34,187 nt of DNA from an uncultured Verrucomicrobiota bacterium (GTDB taxonomy: Bacteria > Verrucomicrobiota > Kiritimatiellia > CAJWTS01). The DNA lies in contig CAJWTS010000044.1 of NCBI GenBank assembly GCA_913047795.1, forward strand, positions 1 to 34,187. The letters are read 5' to 3'. Position numbers and translations under genes: made by a program. Under the pieces are notes generated by a model, which saw nothing but the letters and a program-made list of their open reading frames with translations, did not search any database and was not told the origin of the DNA. Below, one piece after another: positions 7,584 to 15,732 of the stretch (position 1 is the stretch's first letter; the number at the start of each line of letters is the position of its first letter).

Positions 7584-9233
7584 GTGAACCGCCCCAACAT
7601 TATCTTCATCATCATGGATGACCTCGCCTGGGGCGATCTCGCCTGTCACGGCAATCCCTACACCCGCACGCCGAACCTCGATCGGCTGCATGACCAATCT
7701 GCCCGCCTCGAGCGATATTACTCCGGTCCGGTCTGCACTCCCGCTCGCGCGTCGGTGATGACCGGCCGCTATCCCTACCGCACACGCGCGTTCGACACCT
7801 ACCTCGGACGCTCGATGATGGACCCTGAAGAGATGACTCTGGCCGAATGCCTGGGCGATGCCGGATACCGTACCTGCATTTCCGGGAAATGGCATCTCGG
7901 CGACTCCTACCCCATGCGCGCCACGGACAAGGGCTTCGAGGAGGCGCTCGTGCACAATGGCGGCGGGCTGCGCCAACCCTCCAGCTTTACGCGCAACAAC
8001 GGCTATTTCGATCCGGACCTGATGCACAACGGAGAGATCGAACCGTCAGAGGGCTACTGCACCAACATCTTCACCGATCATGCGCTCGCATTCATTGAGC
8101 AGGACGACGATCGCCCCTTCTTTCTGCACCTCGCCACAAACTGCCCACACGCACCGTTCGAAATTGGTGATGAGTGGGTTGCGCCGTATACCGAAATGGG
8201 CGTCGACGAAACGCATGCCCGCATCTACGGCATGGTTGAGAATATCGACGTGAACGTCGGACGCGTGCTGGATTGCCTGGAACGCAACGGGGTCGCAGAC
8301 AACACCATCGTGGTCTACACCAGCGATCACGGCCCCTGCAGTTCAGCGCGGCACGCGGGCGAGACGCGCTACAATGCCGGCCTGCGCAGCATCAAGGGCA
8401 GCATCTACAACGGCGGCCTGCAGGTGCCCTGCTTCTGGCGCTGGCCGAAGCGATTCCCGGCCAACACCGCGATCGACCGCATCGCCAACCCGATCGACGT
8501 CATGCCCACCCTGCTCGACGCGGCCGGAGTCGCCCTGCCAAGCGTCAGGATCGACGGCATTAGCCTGCTGCCGCTCCTGGAGGGCAGCGCAGCGCCGGAT
8601 CAATGGCCTGATCGAGAGATCTTCGTGCAGTGGCATCGGGGCGACGAACCACAGCCGCGCCGCAACGCCTGCGTTATCACGCAGCAACACAAACTCTGCT
8701 GGCCGGAAGGCTCGTCTACAGCGCAAGTCTACGACTTGAGGAACGACTGGGCCGAGTCCGACGACATCGCCGACCGCTCCCTGAACGTCGTGAACGAATT
8801 GACCGATGCCTACGAGGCCTGGCTCAAAGACGTCTCGTCGACCCGTGAAGACAACTACGCCTGTCCGCGTATTGTTATCGGAACCAAACACGAGCGATTC
8901 ACGGTCCTCACGCGGCAGGACAACCGCATGGACGGCCCCGACGACTGGGGCGACGACGCATTGACCCACTGGGAAGTCGAGATTGCCGAAACCGGGGACT
9001 ACAACATGCGCATACGGCTGCCCGGCCCCGTCACCGATGCGCATTCGCATCTGAAGCTCGACGAACAGCAGGTGACAGTGGAGACAAGCGATGAAACACG
9101 ATCCGTACTGTTCGAATCCGTTTCGCTGAAGGCCGGACCCTTGCGAATTGAGGCCTGGACCGAGGCGCATGATCGGCGGATTGCCGCGTTATACGTCGAC
9201 GTCAGTGCCGAGCAGTTGCCCGAGCTGGCGTAA
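7584..9233 (+). CDS. Cys-type sulfatase (arylsulfatase A family)
   Basis: This 549-residue enzyme is predicted to hydrolyse sulfate esters, most likely on carbohydrates. The GTG start has GGAG 5 bases upstream (7575-7578). Metal-binding Asp12-Asp13 follow the first strand. The sulfatase signature CTPAR starts at Cys51, the residue converted to formylglycine by a maturase that is not in this window. K102-W-H104, D248-H249 and K271 match the conserved catalytic positions. The last 120 or so residues (from about 430) form an extra beta-rich domain like a carbohydrate-binding module. No signal peptide is present, and the frame upstream reaches a stop at 7527 without another start, so the enzyme looks cytoplasmic, which is unusual for this family. 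The cupin gene follows 126 bases downstream. Confidence 0.93.
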   Translation: MNRPNIIFIIMDDLAWGDLACHGNPYTRTPNLDRLHDQSARLERYYSGPVCTPARASVMTGRYPYRTRAFDTYLGRSMMDPEEMTLAECLGDAGYRTCISGKWHLGDSYPMRATDKGFEEALVHNGGGLRQPSSFTRNNGYFDPDLMHNGEIEPSEGYCTNIFTDHALAFIEQDDDRPFFLHLATNCPHAPFEIGDEWVAPYTEMGVDETHARIYGMVENIDVNVGRVLDCLERNGVADNTIVVYTSDHGPCSSARHAGETRYNAGLRSIKGSIYNGGLQVPCFWRWPKRFPANTAIDRIANPIDVMPTLLDAAGVALPSVRIDGISLLPLLEGSAAPDQWPDREIFVQWHRGDEPQPRRNACVITQQHKLCWPEGSSTAQVYDLRNDWAESDDIADRSLNVVNELTDAYEAWLKDVSSTREDNYACPRIVIGTKHERFTVLTRQDNRMDGPDDWGDDALTHWEVEIAETGDYNMRIRLPGPVTDAHSHLKLDEQQVTVETSDETRSVLFESVSLKAGPLRIEAWTEAHDRRIAALYVDVSAEQLPELA

Positions 9234-9359
9234 TTCCGCTAGCGAACGCGGCCCGCATATTTCAGGACGACGACGGTACCCTACTCCGGTCCGGGTCCAG
9301 CCGAGGCATATAGACATCTTTTCCCTTGATGGTTAAGTACATGATGAGAGAATCAGGCC

Positions 9360-9713
9360 ATGACAACCGCCACAAAAAACTACGAAATCGCGCAACTGGA
9401 CCAGATCGAAGGTGTTGATTGCCCCTGCGGCAGCTCGCGACGCGCGTTTGCGCATCCGGACAACCCGGTGGCTACCCTGCACGTGGTCGACATCTCACAG
9501 GACGCGAAGGTGCACTACCACAAGAAGCTAACCGAGATTTACTACTTCCTCGAAGGCGAAGGGCAGATGGAATTGGACGGCGAGTTAATTCCCGTGCGAC
9601 CCATGACGAGCATCCTGATCAAGCCCGGCTGCCGCCATCGCGCGGTCGGAAAACTGCGCGTACTGGTGATTCCGATTCCGGCGTTCGATCCGGCGGATGA
9701 GTGGTTTGATTGA
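9360..9713 (+). CDS. Small single-domain cupin protein
   Basis: 117 residues, one cupin_2 barrel. The metal-binding motif 1 is visible as H52-Y-H54-x4-E59 followed by the FLEGEG turn. Motif 2 is P89-G-x2-H93. Small stand-alone cupins of this type include sugar isomerases, dioxygenases and sugar-binding epimerases, and the sequence alone does not say which. It lies downstream of the sulfatase on the same strand, separated by 126 bases with no clear terminator, so co-expression is possible. Its stop is 17 bases from the converging oxidoreductase gene. The Shine-Dalgarno is weak. A role in processing a sugar product released by neighbouring enzymes is inference. Confidence 0.85.
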   Translation: MTTATKNYEIAQLDQIEGVDCPCGSSRRAFAHPDNPVATLHVVDISQDAKVHYHKKLTEIYYFLEGEGQMELDGELIPVRPMTSILIKPGCRHRAVGKLRVLVIPIPAFDPADEWFD

Positions 9714-9730
9714 GTTGAACGAGAGAATTG

Positions 9731-10804
9731 TCAGGAGCGGCGCCCATCTTTGGCCTGCCGCGCCAGGATCTCTCCGGGCCACTCGTCCCACTCGAAATCA
9801 GCGCCCCGCAACGGCAACTCGACCTTCTCACGCCGAATAGCGCTCCCATACGCGGCCAGGTAGATCTCGGTCGCTGTCGCGGCGTTGGTGAATCCGGCCC
9901 CCGGCTCCTCTCCCCCTTCGAGCCAGGCGACGAACTCGCGCAGCAGGATGTCCCACTTGTAGTTCCAGGGCGGATCGGGCATTTCGAGTCCGTAGGCTTT
10001 CCACGCGTCGGGCGGGTCGTTGCCAAAATCCTCGCGACGAACACCTGCCTTGTCCGAAACGATCAGGGCCTTCTCCTGTACGATCTGTATCGACCCGGCA
10101 CTTCCCTGCAACAGGCTATAGAGATCGCCGTTCAGCACCGTCTGCCCTCCTTCGTAGACAGCTTTGAGCCCATTCTCGAACTGCATATAGAGCAGCGCGT
10201 TGTCCTCCACCGCGTGATCCCAGCGCCGCTTGTCGTGCATGTTCGTCTGCGCCATCACCCACTCAACCCGGGCGTCACCATTGAAGAACCGAATCAGGTC
10301 GATCCAGTGCGCACCCATTTCGGCCATCTCGCCGCCCTCTAGCGTACCGGCAATGAAGATCGGATCCCCGATCGCACCGCCGAGAAACAGCTCGCGGGCA
10401 CGAAGATGAGCCGCGCCGTAACGACGCATGTGACCGCTCACGACCTTGACGCCCGACCTTGAGACAAGAGCACGGGCCTGCGCGAGCTCCGCGGGAGTGT
10501 TGAGCATTGGTTTCTCGCAGATGATGCCTCGCACGCCCACCTCGACACTCGCCTTGAAGATCGGCCAGTGCAGACCGACAAAGGTGCAGATACTTACGAT
10601 GTCCGGTTGGGTCTCCACCAGCATTTTGGCGTAGTCCGCAAAGCCTGCCGGGACGTCGAAGGACTTCTGGAAAGAGCCAAGCGTGTCCGCGTTGATATCC
10701 GCACTGGCAACGATCTCGAAATCGGGATGACGCCGATAGGTCGACGCATGCGTGGCTGCGATTCTACCGCAACCAACAATCGCCACCCTGTACGGCTTTG
10801 TCAC
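9731..10804 (-). CDS. Gfo/Idh/MocA-family oxidoreductase
   Basis: A 357-residue NAD(P)-dependent sugar or cyclitol dehydrogenase. The N-terminal Rossmann fold has G11-C-G13-R-I-A, the acidic residue of strand 2 is in VASADIN, and the family signature E97-K98-P99 carries the catalytic lysine. The GAHWIDL motif holds the usual histidine; the preceding Asp of the common D-x-G-x-H pattern is Glu here (AEMGAHW). The start is a GTG at 10802-10804 with a GGAGG about 13 bases upstream, slightly far. It is the last gene of a minus-strand operon, 24 bases after the ThuA-like gene, a pairing common in PVC-type sugar catabolism. The substrate cannot be inferred. The length is normal for the family. Confidence 0.93.
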   Translation of the reverse strand: MTKPYRVAIVGCGRIAATHASTYRRHPDFEIVASADINADTLGSFQKSFDVPAGFADYAKMLVETQPDIVSICTFVGLHWPIFKASVEVGVRGIICEKPMLNTPAELAQARALVSRSGVKVVSGHMRRYGAAHLRARELFLGGAIGDPIFIAGTLEGGEMAEMGAHWIDLIRFFNGDARVEWVMAQTNMHDKRRWDHAVEDNALLYMQFENGLKAVYEGGQTVLNGDLYSLLQGSAGSIQIVQEKALIVSDKAGVRREDFGNDPPDAWKAYGLEMPDPPWNYKWDILLREFVAWLEGGEEPGAGFTNAATATEIYLAAYGSAIRREKVELPLRGADFEWDEWPGEILARQAKDGRRS

Positions 10805-10828
10805 CTGCGTGCCTGCCCTCCAGTCATT

Positions 10829-11557
10829 CTAACGGGTGACTTCTCCCGTCGCGGCCCATTCACAGCCCCGTACGAGCATCTTGCGGAATGCTTCACCTTG
10901 ATACGACAGATCCGTGCAACCCTGGTAACCGGGGAACACCTCGCTGGGCCAGATGTGGCCCAGCAGGTAATTGAAAACACGTCCCTCACCATAAGTAACG
11001 GTGTGGGCCACGACCTCCTCGCGGCCTGATCCGGGCATGCCGGCGTCCTTATCCTCGTCGGAAAACGCGGCGGCCAGGACGTGGATCGGCACGTCATGCG
11101 GGTTCAGCAACGTATGATAGAGCTCGTCGGTCTGCCTGAAATTGCCGACGCCAACGGTGACCGGGTGCTCGTGGTCCCGAATCTCGACCTCGAATTCCTT
11201 GTACTCCCCGTGCGCACTCGTTCCGCGCAAGTAGCGCAGGCCGCACATCCTCTCATAGGCTTCCCAGCCCTCGAATGAGTTGATTGCGAAATGCAGAATG
11301 ACCAACCCCGTGCCCCGCGATACGGCCTGCTCGAAGTTAGCGCGTGACGCATCGGCCCACATCGTTCCGTTGTAGTCGCAGAACAGCAGATCGTATCCAG
11401 CCACGACGTCGGCATCACCCAAAATCTCGTCCGGGGATTCCGTGCGATCGACTTCAAACCGGCCGTCCGCGCGCAGCAGGTCCGCGACAGCTGCCGACGT
11501 TCTCTTCCAATCGTGGCGGTTCTCTCCCGTGAGGAGAAGCGTGCGTATCCGGCTCAT
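10829..11557 (-). CDS. ThuA-like protein (trehalose utilisation domain)
   Basis: 242 residues with the class-I glutamine-amidotransferase-like fold of the ThuA family. The typical N-terminal NRHDW motif (13-17), the GLVILHF strand with H89, the SFEGWEAYERMCG segment and a TDELYH motif are all present. ThuA proteins are linked to oxidation or conversion of disaccharides and to 3-keto sugar metabolism, usually beside Gfo/Idh/MocA dehydrogenases, as here. The ATG overlaps the stop of the upstream PanB-fold gene by four bases (ATGA), indicating translational coupling. The dehydrogenase follows after 24 bases. No signal peptide, so cytoplasmic. The exact reaction is unknown. Confidence 0.88.
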   Translation of the reverse strand: MSRIRTLLLTGENRHDWKRTSAAVADLLRADGRFEVDRTESPDEILGDADVVAGYDLLFCDYNGTMWADASRANFEQAVSRGTGLVILHFAINSFEGWEAYERMCGLRYLRGTSAHGEYKEFEVEIRDHEHPVTVGVGNFRQTDELYHTLLNPHDVPIHVLAAAFSDEDKDAGMPGSGREEVVAHTVTYGEGRVFNYLLGHIWPSEVFPGYQGCTDLSYQGEAFRKMLVRGCEWAATGEVTR

Positions 11558-12345
11558 CCAACCTTATCGACCTGGTCCATGAATTTCTCATACTCCTCGT
11601 CTTCGACCTCGACCGCACACTCTGGCGGCGGAAACGCGCCCGAATCCACGTCGGCCTTAAACGCCTTGTAGGCATCAATACGGATCTTCTGAATCTTCTG
11701 CATCTCGGCACGGATGTCAGCGTATTTTTTAGCATGACGCGGGTAGTGCCCCGAATGCGAGCCCTGCACATCCATTCCGAACAGATACTGCACATCGCCT
11801 TCGCCGGCGCCCATCGAGATGATCAGAATGTCGACGCGCTTCCTGATCTCCGCGGTGATCTTGTGCGGCACAACCTCGAACTCGACGCCCAGCGCCCCGG
11901 CATCCTGATACGCCAACGTGTCGCGATAGACCTGCAAGGCAGAGTCGGCGGTCTTCCCCACCGCCTTGAAACCGCCGGTCCAACTACAGACATGCGGCAC
12001 GAGTCCGGCATGGCCGACGACGGGAATCCCCTGGTCGGCCATGGCTTTGGTGAACTCGAGACTGGTGTAGCAGTAGACGGCGTCCGCGCCCTGGGACATG
12101 GCGGCGAAACCGGAACGAATGGCTTCATCCGCGCTGGCGACGGTTCGATACCCCACTCCGCCGGTCAAAAAGGTGTTCGGCGTCGCCGCGCGAAGTCCCG
12201 GAAAATTATCGCCACTAGGGGCAATCGTAAGCTCAACCCCGGCCTCCTCGGCCGCCATCGCCTCTTCCGGACTGAGCACCAGCAACTGTGTCAGTTGACG
12301 TTCCAGTTTCTTATCCAGCAGTTCCCTGATCGTGGGCTTCTTCAC
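11554..12345 (-). CDS. PanB-fold (ketopantoate hydroxymethyltransferase-like) protein
   Basis: 263 residues, the normal PanB length, starting at a GTG (12343-12345) with a perfect AAGGAGG 7 bases upstream (12353-12359). A longer in-frame reading to 12483 exists but lacks this support. The PEP mutase/PanB TIM-barrel features are GHAGLVPH (111-118), GGFKAVGK (124-131) and VEFEVVP with the E155/E157 region. However, residues known in E. coli PanB for Mg and ketopantoate binding are not where expected: the DLPFM aspartate region reads TGGVGY, and the VKIEGG lysine/glutamate region reads VYCYTS. So a role in pantothenate synthesis is doubtful, and another aldol or lyase reaction is more likely. 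It is first in an operon with ThuA-like and Gfo/Idh/MocA genes. Confidence 0.75.
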   Translation of the reverse strand: MKKPTIRELLDKKLERQLTQLLVLSPEEAMAAEEAGVELTIAPSGDNFPGLRAATPNTFLTGGVGYRTVASADEAIRSGFAAMSQGADAVYCYTSLEFTKAMADQGIPVVGHAGLVPHVCSWTGGFKAVGKTADSALQVYRDTLAYQDAGALGVEFEVVPHKITAEIRKRVDILIISMGAGEGDVQYLFGMDVQGSHSGHYPRHAKKYADIRAEMQKIQKIRIDAYKAFKADVDSGAFPPPECAVEVEDEEYEKFMDQVDKVG

Positions 12346-12382
12346 TTCACAACCTCCTTGGTTAAACTTAGCTCCAATTTCG

Positions 12383-12394
12383 CCTCGGCCGAGG
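12383..12394. promoter_or_regulatory. Perfect 12-base palindrome, divergent intergenic region
   Basis: CCTCGGCCGAGG is fully self-complementary and lies between the PanB-fold gene (start 12345) and the aminotransferase gene (start 12502), 38 bases upstream of the former. The 156-base region must hold both promoters, but I find no strong -35/-10 pair. An operator role is possible; GC-rich palindromes also arise by chance. Confidence 0.3.
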
Positions 12395-12501
12395 GCCGCA
12401 AACCACGACAAGAGGCTACCGGGACCCGACCGACCGTTCAAGCTCGTACCCTGTTCGAAGCGAGGTTCATGTGCCATACTCACGCCAGACGGAGACTCAG
12501 G

Positions 12502-13776
12502 ATGCAGAGACGCGAATTCATGCAGTCCATCGCGGCAAGCATCGCCGCCCTTGGCGTACTACCACAGGCCGCTCACGCGGCGACCAATGCCCTCGACCGG
12601 TTACGCCGTCAAATCGGAACGGCTGACGACGCCCTCTGGCAGACCATCCGCAAGTCCTTCATCATTAAGCCAGGGCTGACGCACCTCAATTGCGGCAGCC
12701 TCGGTGCCTGCCCGCAACTCGTAGTAGATGGCGTTGCGCAGTTCATGCGCGAGCTCGAACAAGACCCGGTGCACCAAACCTGGGGCCCCCTTGGTCGCGC
12801 CGCCGAGATTGTGCGCGCACAGGCGGCCGCATTCATCGGTGCCGCGCCCGATGAGGTCGCCATCACCAACAGCACGACCGCCGGCATGAACGCCATTGCA
12901 TCGGGCTTACGTCTCGAGCCGGGCGACGAAATCCTCACCACCAATCACGAGCACCACGGCGGGCTCTCGTGTTGGGAATTCCTTGCCCGAAGAGACGGGG
13001 TCCGAATCGTGCAGATCAAGATGCCGGTTCCGCTCACCCATGCGGACCTGTTCCTGTCGCTGGTCGAAAAGCACCTCACACCGCGCACGCGGGTATGTAG
13101 TTTCTGCCACATCGATACACTGACAGGAGCGCAGCTGCCGATCCAGGCAATCGCGAAACTGCTCCGGGCACGGAAGATCCTGCTTGTGTGCGACGGCGCA
13201 CAGGCGCCGGGTATGCTGAAAGTCAACGTCAAGCAACTCGGCGTCGATGCCTACGCATCCAGCAGCCACAAGTGGATGTTGGCGCCCAAGGGAAGTGGCC
13301 TGCTCTACATTCGAGCGGCAACCCAGGACAGAATTCAACCCATCGATCTGCGCTCAGGGTTCGGCGTGTATACGGGGTCGACCGGAACACGCAACATTCC
13401 CCAGATTCTCGGACACGGACTTGCGATGGACTTCCACAATACGATAGGGCGCGCCAACGTCGAGGCGCGTTGCCGCGAGCTCTGCGCAGGCGTCCGCAAG
13501 GCACTGGCGAAATTCGACTGGCTCGAATCGATCACGCCCGAGCCGCCAACCCTCACTTCCGCAATCGTCAGCTTTAAGTTATTGCGCGGCTCAAGCAACC
13601 TGCTCGTGAATGAATTGCGTGCCCGCCACAACATCGCCATCAAGGGGCTTCCCCCCACGCACTCGGTCGATCCATCCGTACCCAGTGAAAACTACAACGC
13701 GATCCGGATCTCGACGCACGTATTCAATGACGAGGCGGACATCGCGCGCCTGGCTGAGGCTCTGGCGGATGTCTGA
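12502..13776 (+). CDS. Tat-exported class V aminotransferase-fold (PLP) enzyme
   Basis: 424 residues. The ATG at 12502 has GGAG 7 bases upstream (12491-12494); the frame is open far upstream but is antisense to the PanB-fold gene there. The N-terminus is a twin-arginine signal (RREFMQS, then IAASIAALGVLPQAAHA), predicting export of a folded cofactor-loaded enzyme. The class V fold is clear: NSTTAGMNAIASGL for the cofactor phosphate region, the acidic LLVCDGAQAPG strand, and SSSHKW with Lys257 as the Schiff-base lysine. Relatives include isopenicillin-N epimerase-like proteins, cysteine desulfurases and sulfoxide lyases such as EgtE, and the substrate cannot be chosen from sequence. Its stop abuts the stop of the converging phosphatase gene with no base between. 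Confidence 0.88.
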   Translation: MQRREFMQSIAASIAALGVLPQAAHAATNALDRLRRQIGTADDALWQTIRKSFIIKPGLTHLNCGSLGACPQLVVDGVAQFMRELEQDPVHQTWGPLGRAAEIVRAQAAAFIGAAPDEVAITNSTTAGMNAIASGLRLEPGDEILTTNHEHHGGLSCWEFLARRDGVRIVQIKMPVPLTHADLFLSLVEKHLTPRTRVCSFCHIDTLTGAQLPIQAIAKLLRARKILLVCDGAQAPGMLKVNVKQLGVDAYASSSHKWMLAPKGSGLLYIRAATQDRIQPIDLRSGFGVYTGSTGTRNIPQILGHGLAMDFHNTIGRANVEARCRELCAGVRKALAKFDWLESITPEPPTLTSAIVSFKLLRGSSNLLVNELRARHNIAIKGLPPTHSVDPSVPSENYNAIRISTHVFNDEADIARLAEALADV

Positions 13777-14415
13777 CTAGTGCAAGGACTCTTCCGTAAC
13801 GGAGAGATGCGACGTATCGGCTCCATTACGACGCAACTCCCAACCGTCGCCATTCCCAGCGATCTCGATCAGGCAGCAGCAACAGGTGTGGATCGCCTGG
13901 TCTTCGCCGACAACAGCCTGACACAGCCCGTGAATCGACCCGCCGTGACCGACGATCAGCAAATTACCCGCATAGCGTTCGGTCAAATCCACAAACAGGC
14001 CGTGCATGCGTGCACGCAGTTCCGGGCGACTCTCAGGATACGACACCGGGGCCCGCGGTTCATGCTCCGGATCAACGTGTTCGAACAACTGCGCCATGCG
14101 CATCTGGCCGTCCAGATCTGGATCCGTCGGATACCAATCGGGATAAAGTGCCTCGCTCAAGGCCGGATCGACTTTGAATTTTTGGTCAAGGGTTGAGACG
14201 ACCGCGGAGACCGTCTGCATCGCCCGAGTGAACGGGGATGCGAAAACGTGATCGATGGTCTCCTGCAACAAGCGCCTGCCCATCTCCTCCGCCTGCCGGC
14301 GGCCCGGCTCCGCAAGCGGCGTATCGTAGGGACGCTCCTGCCCCTCGCTCCAGGAAGCGTCGATCATGTCCTCTCGAATTCCGTGACGGACGAGCCAGAT
14401 GGTTCGATTTTTCAT
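13777..14415 (-). CDS. Histidine phosphatase family protein
   Basis: 212 residues from the ATG at 14413-14415, which lies 10 bases after GGGGAG and 5 bases after the stop of the upstream lyase gene. A GTG 9 bases earlier is too close to that site. The catalytic histidine is in VRHG (R10-H11-G12), followed by SPFTRAMQT with R64, the acidic E88 (SEALYP), and VGHGGSIHG with the second histidine H157. This is the phosphoglycerate mutase-like branch that removes phosphate from small molecules or proteins through a phosphohistidine. The C-terminal half has four consecutive cysteines (HTCCCCLIE). It is the last gene of the minus-strand run beginning at 19205. The substrate is unknown. Confidence 0.9.
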   Translation of the reverse strand: MKNRTIWLVRHGIREDMIDASWSEGQERPYDTPLAEPGRRQAEEMGRRLLQETIDHVFASPFTRAMQTVSAVVSTLDQKFKVDPALSEALYPDWYPTDPDLDGQMRMAQLFEHVDPEHEPRAPVSYPESRPELRARMHGLFVDLTERYAGNLLIVGHGGSIHGLCQAVVGEDQAIHTCCCCLIEIAGNGDGWELRRNGADTSHLSVTEESLH

Positions 14416-14420
14416 GCTAG

Positions 14421-15626
14421 TCACGCTCCCCGGCCTGCGGGCACGCGATAAACGGCGCGCTTGCCTTCGAAGTCGGACGTAAAGTACACGTTTTTACCGG
14501 CATGGTCATAGATCGGATGCGGATGACTGTCCTGCGAATCCCAACTGGAAAGGTTGCGGCAGAGTGGCGTCCAGTCAGCCCTTCCCTCCTCCCAGTCCAC
14601 GTCGATACGGCTGATCCAGTCGCCGCCCTCGGTATCACTCGTCGTATGCTGCGGATGTTCGTAGTAACCGTCCGAGACCAAAACTCCCGTGCCGCCAACG
14701 GTGAAGTGGCCGTAGCGCCACCACCCTTCGGGCAGAACGATTTCCGTGTGGCCTGCGCCATCCGCTTGAACGCGACCGATGTAGTTCCGACCGCTGGCGA
14801 ACCCGCCGTGATAAATGATTGCCGACCCGTCGCGCTCCCACATCTCGTGACATGTCCAGTCGTCTTTCTGACGTCCGCTCCCCTCGGAGCGCAATCGAAT
14901 ATGCTGGTCCCCGTCAAAGAGCCACATTCGACGGATACCACAATCGGAGGGCCATTCGTGATTATACAGAATCAGATCGTGGTTAACCGGTGAGAACTGG
15001 ACGTGCGTGATCCACGATAACGGAATTTCTTCACAGAACAGCTCCTCACCCGTCTCGGTATCGTAGACATGGAGATACGACGAGAGATTCTCCGACTGTA
15101 CCCGGGCGTCTATGTCGTAGTCCGGCTTTCCCGCAAGTTGCTCATCTCCGTCGAGCGCGCGCCCGTCCGTCGTAGGCACACAGATCCGTGTCCCGTCGGC
15201 GGAAACATGGGTAAAGGCCGTCATCTGGCCTTGCGGGTATTGAGCCAGCACCTTGATCTCCCCCCCTGGCAAGGCCTTGCAGATGTCCCGACCCTGAATG
15301 AAGTACAGGGCACCGCTCGCCGCATCCAGGCTGATACTGGCTCGGCCAAGCCCGGCGTACGGCGTGCCATCAAAATAGACGTACGACTTCAGGAAGCCTT
15401 CCGCGTTCCGCGACAACTGCTCCTCCGCGCCGTCCGCCAACCGTCGCCGGAAGACGTTGGGCGTGCCGGTACGATCGCTGATAAAATAGAGCGCATCATC
15501 CTGAACGGCCAGACTCGACGACGTGAAGTAGAGCAGCTGCTCGTTTGCGTCAGGGCACTGCGTTACGCGTTCAACGGACATGTGTCGACCATACACAAAT
15601 CGGTATCGCGGATCGACGCGAATCAT
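14421..15626 (-). CDS. Oligogalacturonate lyase-like beta-propeller (PL22 type)
   Basis: 401 residues in a seven-bladed-propeller-like pattern. The PL22 metal site is recognisable. S-Q365-D-S-H368-P-H370-P matches the Q-x2-H-x-H ligands of characterised oligogalacturonate lyases, and GHFT with H307 fits the fourth ligand ahead of the VSDG strand. The FTSDFEG strand after HPHP is also conserved. HEWPSDCGIRRMW and CHEMWERDG are family signatures. Known members cleave unsaturated digalacturonate inside the cell by beta-elimination. No signal peptide is seen, which agrees. The start at 15626 has no clear Shine-Dalgarno; an ATG 45 bases in is an alternative. It is 106 bases downstream of the subtilase-like gene and 5 bases ahead of the phosphatase ATG. 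Uronate specificity is inferred from family. Confidence 0.85.
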   Translation of the reverse strand: MIRVDPRYRFVYGRHMSVERVTQCPDANEQLLYFTSSSLAVQDDALYFISDRTGTPNVFRRRLADGAEEQLSRNAEGFLKSYVYFDGTPYAGLGRASISLDAASGALYFIQGRDICKALPGGEIKVLAQYPQGQMTAFTHVSADGTRICVPTTDGRALDGDEQLAGKPDYDIDARVQSENLSSYLHVYDTETGEELFCEEIPLSWITHVQFSPVNHDLILYNHEWPSDCGIRRMWLFDGDQHIRLRSEGSGRQKDDWTCHEMWERDGSAIIYHGGFASGRNYIGRVQADGAGHTEIVLPEGWWRYGHFTVGGTGVLVSDGYYEHPQHTTSDTEGGDWISRIDVDWEEGRADWTPLCRNLSSWDSQDSHPHPIYDHAGKNVYFTSDFEGKRAVYRVPAGRGA

Positions 15627-15732
15627 GCGTGACGAAAAACAACGTTTCCAGCGGTATCATGTTCACCCGCTCGTGCCTTTTTCGTGCCTGCACCGCCGCC
15701 AGTCGACTTACAGCAGTGCCGTCCATACCCTG

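Noticed and set aside
8343..9170. 275-residue minus-strand ORF
   Set aside because: Antisense of the sulfatase, which has all catalytic motifs in the plus frame.
12346..12483. 46-residue N-terminal extension of the PanB-fold gene
   Set aside because: A perfect AAGGAGG lies inside the extension, ahead of the GTG at 12345, and family length is reached without it.
11734..12501. Long N-terminal extension of the aminotransferase frame
   Set aside because: It is antisense to the PanB-fold gene. The Tat signal with a proper ribosome site at 12502 marks the real start.
13774..13779. Directly abutting stop codons of convergent genes
   Set aside because: Compact but not unusual in dense genomes; no terminator or overlap of interest.
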